From: Sepioteuthis lessoniana
Lineage: Eukaryota; Mollusca; Cephalopoda; Myopsida; Loliginidae
Length of the DNA: 64,000 bases
Assembly (NCBI GenBank): GCA_963585895.1
Contig: OY757934.1
Span: 33,422,712-33,486,711, forward strand
Direction of reading: 5' to 3'
Shown here: positions 33,400 through 43,328 of the stretch, in pieces
Layout of the letters: the number at the start of each line of letters is the position of its first letter
How positions within the stretch are numbered: position 1 is the first letter of the stretch
The notes under the pieces: generated by a model
Seen by the model: only the letters and a program-made list of their open reading frames with translations
What the model was told of the DNA's origin: nothing
The model's database searches: none
Translations under genes and position numbers: made by a program

Positions 33400-35386
33400 T
33401 CTCTAGTTCTTGTGTTCTTTAACTACGGACCCCTCACCTGTATTTAGATCTAAGTACGCCTGATTTATAGACATCTCTCTATTCAACCCAGAGAAATTTG
33501 GGCGTTGGATACTCTTCAGCCCCGCAGCACAATTCACAAGGGACAACTCGAATTCTCTTTCCGAAGTACGTTTGCTTCCCTCCACCCAACAATCCATTTT
33601 CTAGCTGTTATCCCAAAGATGATCAATATGCCAACTATGCTAGAATTAACTTCTATTATCAACTTTTTTCGGGGTGACTTTATACCCCCTGCAAAATCTC
33701 TCAATATTTACCTGTTCTAAGGTATTTAATAGTTTGCAGACAGGAATCTCCATCATGTCATGCAGTTCTACCGGCATGGTGTCCACCGAAAAAATTTCTG
33801 CGTTATTGGGAAAATTTCTGCGTTATTGGGGATCAAACTACCAGATTAGAGACGTTTATGGGTGTGAGTTGCAGCTTTCCGACATTTTAAAATCTCGAGT
33901 TACCATTAACCTGCGCAGCCAGCACCATGTGATCATTGTAAGCTGTACACCCTTCCTCTATCTGTATAGTGGCTTGTGGGGCTTGAGCAATAACCTTACT
34001 TCGAGACCCGTCACTACAGAGTATCATAAAGTGAAGATCGCTGATTGCTGCTATCATCCAAGATCCCCGGTTCACCCTGATCGCAATTGGAAGTCGATTG
34101 TTCGTTTTAACTGTGACCCGGTAGTTCTTCTCTATTCCTGCTTGATTATGCTGAAAAAGGGACATCTCACAAGACGCTCTTGAATTGGTAGCGTAAACGG
34201 GACCGGACACCTCGCGTGATTTGCTGGTAATTTCCGGGCACCGTGCCGCTTCAGCCTGACTTAAGAGAATGTAACGGGTTCCAGCCCTATTTCTGACTTC
34301 AGTTCGAACCTGGCTGACAACTTGGATCCGTCCGCCGAACCTGCGTGTATGGGCAACGGAAGAGGAAAATTCAAGATACTATACACTATATAGGAGTGTT
34401 TCTATCTACCAATGGGACGTCCACTACAACCACGATAGATTTTGAGTCAAAAAGTGTCCTACAACTCAATGTTCTATAATAATACCATATGTCCTTATCT
34501 GGATCACTTGCTAATTTAAAGTTATCCGGGAGTGTCGGAGCTATAATATGCATTAACTCACCCAGATCGTGCGGAGTGATTATACTAGGAGACAAATGAC
34601 CAACCGACAACAAGATGAGCTGCAGTTCGAAGTAGCTCAAAGCTATGCGGACGTCCAAGAAATATTTCCCTAATTTATCAACCATAATCTTGAATAACCA
34701 GTATCTATGCGTAAGGATTTCTAGTCTGGACACTCGTTTGTCCAATCCCTGTGTTGCATTCACCATGGAAACCACAATACTTATAAGGCTAGAAATGAGC
34801 TCGTTTATTTTGCGTCTGTTGTCGGATATCTCGCGTCTTGTAACATTTACAATAGAAATGCTATCCTCTATCATGTGCAATATCCGCCCCTGTGTATTTG
34901 CCAATTGACCCAATACCTTTCTGATCACACGCAGATCATCTTTTGACGTAACTCCAAAAAGGTAGCTAAGAGCATTTCCCACAAATGGCAACACTGAACG
35001 CTTCATTCTGTAAGAGACCGATTATCTTCGTATTTCAATAACAGCCGTTCGCATTTTATTGTAATCTCTTTAAATTCCTCGTTTACATTGTTTATCAGCG
35101 TTTCAAAGGTAACATCTCCAAGGAATTCTTGTGGGAAGTCTTCCTTTGCACCTGACCGGACATTTTTTATGCATTCTTTTAATAACTGGAACGCAGCGTC
35201 GTATGGTGTCAGATCGATAGAAAATGTTACCAACCATCTTGCTCGTGTGAGTGATATTTCATTTTGCTCACTAAAGACGACGTTCTGGTAACTCTCAATC
35301 GCTAAGTTTGACCCAGGAAACAACAACAGGACCAAAAGAACAAGGTTTGCCATCTGAAATGAGAGAGACATAGCTGTGAGTCTCAT
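33400..35386 (-). pseudogene. Element C env-like gene, broken
   Basis: The minus-strand frame opens with a hydrophobic signal-like segment (about 15-30 residues in, LVLLVLLLFPGSNLAIE). After about 127 residues there is a stop/frame overlap at 35003, then KRSVLPFVGNALSYLFG, the hydrophobic start typical of the membrane-fusion subunit of insect errantivirus and baculovirus F-like proteins, then heptad-like sequence. Further blocks lie at 33887-34210, and a hydrophobic stretch (VGILIIFGIT) near 33620-33640 looks like the membrane anchor. It follows pol, as expected for a third gene. Stops between blocks make it a relic. Confidence 0.7.
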
Positions 35387-35516
35387 TATGTATCAACGCT
35401 AGAGATAAGTAACTCTGTTTACACTTTAGATGCTATTAATTCCATCCCCACGGCTGCATCTTCCGCATGCATTGTTACAAACGATCCTTATTCCTTTCGC
35501 AGTTTCTTCTCTGACT

Positions 35517-36176
35517 TTATAGCATATCCGCCAGTAAGTCCACAAGGCTTTTCAATTGTTCTTTTTTAGTTTTGCGTTCATCTGTTGAACATGTAGGCGT
35601 ATCAGCTCTTTTTGTCCCTATGAACGTTTGTCCCACTTGGATATCGTCGTTCATCTCGCTGCTTGGTGATCCGCCAGAAACTCCTTTATCCACATAAGTA
35701 GATTCAGGTGTTCCACTCTTTGGGCAATCATCCTCGAGAGTTGATGAATTACTTGTTATGCTCCCCATTCCGACCTATTTATCAACAGTTGACACGTTTT
35801 TATCTGCTGTTTTACGTCGTGTCATGATACGGCACTCCAATAATGGAACATCAGACTCATCGTTTGATCTCTCATGTTTGTGCCGACACTTGCGTACTGG
35901 AAAGTCAGCTTGTTCTGTTCCGGATTCGCTATCAGAATCACTGGATTCTATTGGAGCAGCCAATCCAATTTTCCGTAACGGTCTCTCAGTAGTGGGAATT
36001 TCCCATTCCTCAATGGACGCAGCCCGAAGATGCTCGCCATGCGCCTTACTGACTGAACCGGTTAACTGATCTCTAATTCTATAAGAGACGGGGCCAGTCT
36101 TTTCAACAATCACATAATATGGCCGCCAGCGCATATCTAATTTCCCTTTCTTATGGTGATTCCTATAGTACACCAA
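35517..36176 (-). pseudogene. Element C integrase C-terminal domain and pol tail
   Basis: The frame starts VYYRNHHKKGKLDMRWRPYY and continues YVIVEKTGPVSYRIRDQLTG, a GPY/F module (W-R-P/G-P-Y), then KAHGEHLRAAS and an acidic Ser-rich tail. A single TAG near 35775 separates it from an in-frame extension to 35517. GPY/F modules are found in gypsy integrases of animals. Confidence 0.8.
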
Positions 36177-36210
36177 ATCGCCTACCTTAAACGTTACATC
36201 CTTAGTCTTA

Positions 36211-37113
36211 CTAAAGGATTTTTCTATCGTGGTTCTCCTTGCTTTTTTTTAAAAACTTATTCCTAACTAAAGTGAAGCTACGATGCAATTCCTGTAGGGC
36301 AATTTGGGGATACTCATCACCAACATATATGCGACGAGGCCTCAGTATATTATCCAAAGACAAAATAACATCCCTGTTATAGAGTAAGTAATACGGTGAA
36401 AATATCGTGGTCTCACTTACATGAAACCAGATTGCCGCTAACATCTGGTTAATGTATATCCCATGATTATTCGTTGTTACCAATCTTCTTAGCTAGAACA
36501 TCATGCATTGTTCTACGAAACCTCTCAACCTTACCGTTGTTCTGAGGATGATAAAAGGAAGTTGTCACATGGTCCACATTTAGATCTTTTAATGTCTTTT
36601 TCATTATTTTGTTGACATTCTCCGGCCCATAATCGGTTAAAAGCTGAAGTGGCGCCCCGAATTTGGGAAAAATTTCATCAATTAAAAGATGCACCACTGC
36701 TTCTGCCTTCTTGTTAGGAACCTCAAAAGCCTCAGGTCAACCACTGTACACATCTATGAATGTAACTATGCATTGGCTACTCGAATGAGTCTTTGGGTAG
36801 GGTCCGGAGATATCTAAAGCAAGCTTTGCGAAGAGAAAAGGAGGCAAATCGCATTCCTGTATATGGGGTTGCTGCTTACTTAGGTTTCTTGTTTGGCACG
36901 GAATACATTTACCTAAAAAATCATTTATTCCTCTTAGCAAACAGAGCCAGAAATACTTTTGTTTTATTGAATGGAATGTCTTATCCACACCTATATGGCC
37001 ATTGTTATCATGGTATTGAACTATCACTCTTTTTCCAAGGTGAGAACATACAGCCTGATGAGAGGTTCATCGTCAGGCTAAGACAAGAAATACACTATCT
37101 TATCCATTTCTAG
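36211..37113 (-). pseudogene. Element C integrase core
   Basis: Zinc-binding part: YHDNNGHIGVDKTFHSIKQK and CIPCQTR (H-H-C-C). Core: ALDISGPYPKTHSS (first Asp), LTDYGPENVNKIM (second Asp; consensus TDNG), YHPQNNGKVERFRRTMHD (Glu), all catalytic acids retained. A stop near 36738 and a frame change near 36467 break it. The segment to 36211 resembles the catalytic core's end (PYYLLYNRDVILSLD). Confidence 0.85.
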
Positions 37114-37830
37114 GTATTTTTTCTGTTCTGCTTTGGTAGCCTAACCATTTCTTAATCTAATCTTCAGGTCTAAAATGTCCTTGTCCGACTCTTGCGCCCT
37201 GATTATGTTTATCCCCTGTGATGTTGACCGTTCAGGAGTTTCTGATGAATCGTCGACATTTCTATAGGATGTAAATTCCTTCGGTTCAATTAGATTCGAG
37301 TTTATCGCACTGACCAAGTAATTCCTATCATCAATATCTACCGGAGAATCAACATTATCCTCCTTCATGTCAACAGCGCGTGATAAGAGATCTGCACAAA
37401 CATTATCTTTACCTTTGAGATATTGTATGCAGCAATTGTAGCCTGCCATGCTCAGAGCCCAAGTCTGTATCTTCCTATTTTGTATGGATGAATTAAGTAA
37501 ATGTTCCAGGGGTCTATGATCTGTGTAGATCGTGAATGCCGCACTATGCAGATAGTGGTTCAGTTTTTGGAGGGCGTAGTGTATCGCATAAGCCTCTTTC
37601 TCTATAGTTGACCATCTTGTTTGTGTATCACTTAACTTATGGGACAGTAAGTAAATTGGTTTTTCTACCTCCTTTCAATACTTTTTATCGTAAACCATGT
37701 GGGATAGACATGCGCCAATCGATTGATCGGAGGCGTCAGTATATAGCCTATAGTCCTTATTTGGGTCGGGATAGGCTAGTATCACCATATCCACGAGCTT
37801 CATTTTTAGATTATCGAAAGTGGTTTAACA
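37114..37830 (-). pseudogene. Element C RNase H
   Basis: Minus-strand blocks: YRLYTDASDQSIGACL, PIYLLSHKLSDTQTRW, EKEAYAIHYALQKLNHYL, FTIYTDHRPLEHLLNSS, then CIQYLKGKDNVCADLLSRAV. The DASD, E and TDH acids of the active site are visible. Frame breaks exist near 37450 and 37675. Confidence 0.8.
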
Positions 37831-38640
37831 AGCGTCACTCCATTGGAATCGTGCATACTTCCTTGTCAAATAGACCAGTGGCTCGGCTATGTCTGAGAAA
37901 TTTCTAATAAAGCGGCGATAGTTAGAGGTCATCCCAATGAACGCTCTTACTTGTCTAACAGTGGTTCGAGTCGAAACTGATTTTATAGCCTTGACTTTAT
38001 CGAGATCTGGTTGTATTTCCTCTTCACTGATTTTGAAGCCCAGATATTGAGTCTCTTTTTTAAAGAACTCACACTTAGCTGGTTTCAATTTGAGATTGTG
38101 TCTACGTAAACTATTTAAGACTGTGTCTATATGCTTCAAGTGGTCTTACACCGTATATGAAAATATTAAAATATCATCTAGATATGCCAGGGAAAAATCT
38201 TCCTGTCCACGTAAAACAATAGGCATCAACTCCTGGAAGATGCCGGGGCATTTGCGAGCCCAAATGGCATAACATTAAAATGAAATAAACCCCTGTGCCA
38301 AGTGAATGCACTTTTCCCTTTGTCATCATCATGGAGCTTAACTTGTCAGTACCCAGATTTTAAATCAAGCTTCGAAAAGTACCTTGCCGACCCAAGTGAT
38401 GCCAGCATATCATCAATGACTGGAAGTGGTCGAGCATATTTCTTTGTGATCTTATTGAGTGCTCTAAAGTCTACATAAAATCTCTTACTACCATCTTTCT
38501 TCTCTACTAAAACTAGTGGAAAACTCTACGGGCTATTAGACCTCTCAATTACGCCTGCCTGCATCATTTCATCGATTGCTGAATCAATCATCTTTCTTTG
38601 TTTGAGGGGTGTGCGATATGGATGTTTTCTTATGGGCTCA
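37825..38640 (-). pseudogene. Element C reverse transcriptase
   Basis: Starting in the frame that ends at 38526 (KHPYRTPLKQRKM, EMMQAGVIERSNSP), then across a stop: LVLVEKKDGSKRFYVDFRAL, FSKLDLKSGYWQVKLHDDDK, HFNVMPFGLANAPGIFQELM, then AYLDDILIFS with the catalytic YLDD intact, HLKHIDTVLNSLRRHNLKL, CEFFKKETQYLGFKISEEE. The domain order and motifs are complete. A few stops interrupt it. Confidence 0.85.
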
Positions 38641-39484
38641 CACGTTCCAGTATCGAGACGCATCTCAGCAGTATCAGTCCTGCCCAGGTTTTTGTCGTCA
38701 CTAACAAATAAGTCCCTATTTCTTTTTAGTTGCTTATCAATTTCGGGTTTGAATTCTTCTGGTGCATGTGCCTGTTCTAAATCTACATCCGGACTTTTAT
38801 TTTGTTTATCGGGTATAGTAATTTCAGTAATATTACCTGCCCTTTCAAATTTATCAATTGGACATCCCCGCTTCAAGGTAATCGTTTGGTTTGTATTATT
38901 CATTATTAGTAACGGAAACCTACGAGAGTTAGCAATTTTTACAACTGCGTTAGCTACTGATATACCACAGAAATTACTAACGTATCCACTACTTAACTGT
39001 TCAATTTCATATTCTTTGCCAGCTCCGTTTCTAAACTTGGTTTGTCCTATACAAGTGTGCAGATGTTGGGGTTTTGATGTTATTTTTTGTGCTAATCTAA
39101 TAATAGAGGAAATATGGACATCATCTTCTAATGCCACGTATTCTTCCCCAATCCTCAAGGCCCCCAAATAAAAATACATTCTCACCCCATTTTGCATCAG
39201 CCAATCACGTCCGAGTATGGCATTTCTATTAAGGTTCTTCACGACGAAGAAATCAAGAGGGGTAGACTTATTTCCTATTTGAATCTGTAGACGACAAAGG
39301 CCTTCCACATGTAACGGGGATCCATTAGCAGTTCGAAGTTTAATGTCCTTCTTTTGCAGTTCAAGCCTGGGTCGCAATTTAAAAAAAAACCGCTGTTTAT
39401 GACCGATACCTCTGCTCCCGTATCAACCAAGGCCCTATAAATTCTACGTTCTATCTTAATGGAGACAGAATTTGGAGCGCCCAT
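38526..39484 (-). pseudogene. Element C protease and linker
   Basis: The frame from 39484 contains IYRALVDTGAEVSVINSGFF, an intact retropepsin active site (DTG). A frame shift in an A-run near 39380 leads to a 283-residue frame with LHVEGLCRLQIQIGNKST, FFVVKNLNRNAILGRDWLMQ (I-L-G-R-D, the second protease signature) and then a long linker to RT. Confidence 0.85.
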
Positions 39485-39492
39485 ATTAACAA

Positions 39493-40395
39493 CTATGTGC
39501 GTCGGTACATTCTTCTTCCGTTTGTTGGGCGTCTTACGAACGGACCTCTGCCGTTTCCCAGGGCTCGTTTACAAAATCTCACTATGTGGCCTTCTTCGCC
39601 ACAATTCCAACACCTAACAATGCGCTCGTTCCCTTCTCGCTCGCAAGTTTTGTATTTTTCCCCATTATTACTTCCCTTTTTATTGTTCTTATTCATACGC
39701 TTACTATTATTACAATTATTATTAGATGTAGCAGGGTTCACGGCTTCTATCGGTACCCGTCTACGACAGTAGCAAAACTCCTTAGACTCGTCTTCATATT
39801 CAGAGCTTGCATCGAGTCGAGTTTTCCATTTCAACTCAGATAACGCTTCCTGATAGGCAACATCTAATGTTTGTGGCTCCTCCTTGATCACTGCCATCTT
39901 TATATCCCGATCCCTTGGCCATTCAATAAAATATCCCAGAACTTGTTTTGCAACAACTTCATTCCTCCCGTCAACCCCAACATATGCGCTCTCTGCTAGG
40001 CGTACTATTCTCTGCATGTAGCCCTGTATTCCTTCTGTTCTACCCTGTTTAATGTTCGCTAACTCAACAACCCGTTATACTCTTCCAAAGAATTTTTTTA
40101 ACTCATTCCATGTGGGTTGTTGGTTATTGGACATTAATTTATATATGCATTGTCCGACAGTTCCTCTAGTTGTGAGGAGAGCCGCCTGACATTTGTCTTC
40201 TGCCACGCGTACAACTCTAAAATACCTCTCCATATCCTCCATCCAGGTCCTATACCCACCATCTTCTTTACGCATTAACGGTTGTATGTTTTTCAAAAAT
40301 AACTCCCCTCTTAAAGTGTTCGTCACCGAACTAGCCACATTTCTCAAGTCTACGGTCAGACTATGGGCAAAATCGGAAAAGGTATGCTGTTCCAT
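39493..40395 (-). pseudogene. Element C gag
   Basis: Opens MEQHTFSDFAHSLTVDLRNV and continues to WMEDMERYFRVVRVAEDKCQ and a NELKKFFGRV-like capsid part. A stop near 40075 separates a second frame: MQRIVRLAESAYVGVDGRNE, then a basic Asn/Lys-rich tail with an intact knuckle CWNCGEEGHIVRFC. The gag precedes protease by nine bases in a different frame, consistent with frameshifted gag-pol expression. Confidence 0.85.
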
Positions 40396-41100
40396 TTAAA
40401 AATTTTTTGTCAACTTCCTATTATATATAGAAGAGCAGAATACACACAAGGTCAAAACGAAAGTCACTTACGTTTTGTTGATGTTGTCCGTGACACTATG
40501 ATAGTCCATTTTTTTCGTTATTTTCGTCAATGGCAACCAGGTTCGATAACAACCTCTGTTTTTATTTTTGTTTTGTTTTTAAACGGAGCAAGTCACTGCA
40601 CACCAAATCATGTATGTTGTACACTCAGCTGTGTCTTTATGAACAACGAGGAACACGTATAAATAAAAATATAAGATTATATTTTTATTCTTGACGATGA
40701 TACTTGTGTGGAGCAGAAAAACAATCGCAGAGAGTTCGCACACACGAAGGGGTTGTCGGGAGACGGAAGAGCCAGTGAACAACTGACTTTAGCCAAAATT
40801 CGGGAACATATAGTCTACAACTCCTACATGACCTGTAGCAATTCCTCTTTTTTATTGGTTATGGTTACGCCCACGTCTCACTTCTTTGTTTTTCATTGGT
40901 TACAGTTCACGTCCATGTGTTGCTTGTTTCCCATTGCTACCTTGTTGATATTATCTTCGGCCGGATGAAGCTGCCAACAACATCCGCCGATACACAACAC
41001 CTGTGTGCATGGTGACATTCTGGTAATCACTCCGATCTTATCCATGTATCTGTCTATAACATCTGCTGTATTCACACCTGCAGGTCACGTTAATATATTA
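40396..41100 (-). mobile_element. Leader and probable 5' LTR region of element C
   Basis: The region lies upstream of gag in the element's own orientation. Minus-strand AATAAAAATATAATC near 40660-40690 could hold a polyadenylation signal. I could not define LTR ends because a matching copy beyond env was not found; the primer site is not certain. Confidence 0.4.
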
Positions 41101-41227
41101 CAGTACTCCACATTCCCAAAATCTCCAAGGATAGAGCCTCTCCATCAGATGGTTTAATATCATATACAGAACATTTTGGGGTGTCTTACCCCTCTGAAGA
41201 GATACAGTCGTTTTGTTCAACAGCTTT

Positions 41228-41228
41228 A

Positions 41229-41281
<53 letters not shown>

Positions 41282-41282
41282 G
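41228..41282. repeat. (TA)n microsatellite
   Basis: Pure TA run of about 50 bp. Confidence 0.95.
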
Positions 41283-42122
41283 AATAAGTGTTCACTTCCA
41301 ATGCATTTGTTTATAATTCTCGAAAAAGCAGCACATTTTTAATTCAAATTTTTATTTACCCTTTAAAAATTCAAGGATAAAAGAAACTAAAAATTAACGT
41401 ATTACAATATTCTTTTATTTTAGAATTTTTTTTATATTTCTAATGAAAGTTTTAAGAAATGTAATTCTAAACTCGTGAATGGTTTGAAAAATAATTAAAA
41501 TTTTATTTCTCGAAAGAAAAAAAATTTCAATTTTTAATTGCTTGTTAAGTTACAGTTATAAAACATATGTATTCGTTTAATTCATTTTTTTATCCATTAA
41601 AATATCATATTAAAAAGAAGTTGAGATTTTAAAATATATCTTTATTTTTAGGCGGAAAATTTCATGTGTCAATTTAAATGAAGAAATTCGTTTATTCTAC
41701 AAATTGTTTATTTCTTAAAAAAATGTTTTTGTTACCTAGACTGAAAATGTATATATTTTGTTCTAATACGAAAAGTATTCATAAAAAAAATCAGTTTTTG
41801 AATTATTTTTAAACAATGTTTTTGTTTCATTTTTGTTATATTTTTCTTTTTTATCCTCTAATAATATTGTAACATTATTGGTACGTAAAATAAATAGAAA
41901 CTAAGAAATAAAAATGTATATATTTTGTTCTAATATGAAAAGTATACGTTTAAAAGAACCAGTTTTTGAGTTATTGTCAAAGAATGCTTTTGATTCATTT
42001 TTTTCTTTTTTTGCACTCTAAAAATATAACATAATAGGTAGGTACAATAAAAAGAAGGTAATAAATAAAAATAAGAAATAAAAATAAGAAATAAAAATGT
42101 AAAATTCCTCGTATTACGATTT

Positions 42123-42156
<34 letters not shown>

Positions 42157-42588
42157 TTTACATTTAAAATTGTATTTTTACCCTTTGGTTTTTACGTGTT
42201 TTTTTTTGGGGGGGGGAGTCTCAAAAAAGATTAAAATTTATTTTTTTACAAATTGTAGTTTATTACAAAGCAATGATTTTCAAGAAATCATTAAATTTTA
42301 ATTTCGCCAAATGGAATCCGTATGATATTTAAACATGGCGTGTCTGAAGAAGAACGATAGAGTCCTCCACTTTTTGTATTTACATATGAAGACCTCAGAA
42401 TAGCTCCAGAAATCGATTGAGTTTTGATTATTGAGTAATATCATTTAATAAGTAAAAATAAAAAACTTAATTTTGTACTTTTCCTCATCATAAACATATT
42501 CAAGTCTCTGTGCGATTTTAATGCTCAATGACATTTCTTTTCTTAATTCTAAGTCAACATATACATCTCAAAACAGACGTGACTTATT

Positions 42589-42590
<2 letters not shown>
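41283..42590. other. AT-rich non-coding with a duplicated block
   Basis: No gene seen. A diverged direct repeat of about 167 bp (AAAATGTATATATTTTGTTC at 41744 and 41911) and a short TAAGAAATAAAAA tandem near 42060-42100 are present. A long poly-T lies at 42123-42154 and a G-run near 42209. Confidence 0.6.

Positions 42591-42592
<2 letters not shown>

Positions 42593-42625
<33 letters not shown>
42593..42625. repeat. (TA)n microsatellite
   Basis: Pure TA run. Confidence 0.9.
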
Positions 42626-42626
<1 letters not shown>

Positions 42627-42810
42627 TATCATACAAATGTTTTAGAAAAATAAAAGTAAAAACCAACCGTGCCACCAACAAAGATTTCATCAGTTAAAGA
42701 CTCTGGGGCCACATATGGTTTGAGGATAAATGCATCATCACCACTAACCCCGAGTTACTTAGCAGTATATTGCGATACTACCAGATTTAATTGATTTTCC
42801 AATACATACA

Positions 42811-42814
<4 letters not shown>

Positions 42815-42887
<73 letters not shown>

Positions 42888-42902
42888 GTGTGTGTGTGTG
42901 TG
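42815..42902. repeat. (TA)n/(TG)n microsatellite
   Basis: Long TA run followed by TG repeats. It lies about 50 bp beyond the stop codon of the receptor-like gene, probably in its 3' untranslated or flanking DNA. Confidence 0.95.
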
Positions 42903-42952
42903 AAGTAATTGCATGTAAATTCATGCATTACCAAGTGTTCTGTTTGAAAATA

Positions 42953-43328
42953 TTACAAATAAACATTAAAATGCTTGTTCATTGGTTTTGTGTTCATATT
43001 GATATACAAGTCTTTTTCTTTCTCGAAAGTTGGAGGTGGAGGAATGACAGAATTCATGTAGATTTCACTCTTAGAAGATTGACGTCTATAGATGCAATTA
43101 CCCATAGCGTAAATGTGGGGTTGGATTTTGGAGTGACTGTCATCATTAGGGTCGTAATCTTCATCATCAGTCCAAAATCCGATACTATCACACGTATCTC
43201 TTTTTTCTCCAGTTGGAATGAAGCCATCTCGCATCTGACAGTTCGGATCTTCTGCTATGATATTCTTCACGTCATGTGAATTCTCCATAGTTTCTTTCAC
43301 TGGTTTGGTGATGGTCACATTATTACAT
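42953..43328 (-). CDS. Exon 6: cytoplasmic tail and stop
   Basis: A TTTTGCAG acceptor precedes the exon; 124 residues follow to TAA. Composition is acidic and polar, without membrane segments, starting CNNVTITKPVKET. Features: an acidic TDDEDYDPNDD patch, Tyr in HIYAMG and CIYRR, EIYMNS followed by four prolines, and DLYINM. YMNS and YINM both fit Y-x-N, the SH2-domain site of Grb2-type adaptors when phosphorylated. A signalling role is inference. It is the longest exon and supplies the only long open frame of the gene. Confidence 0.7.
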
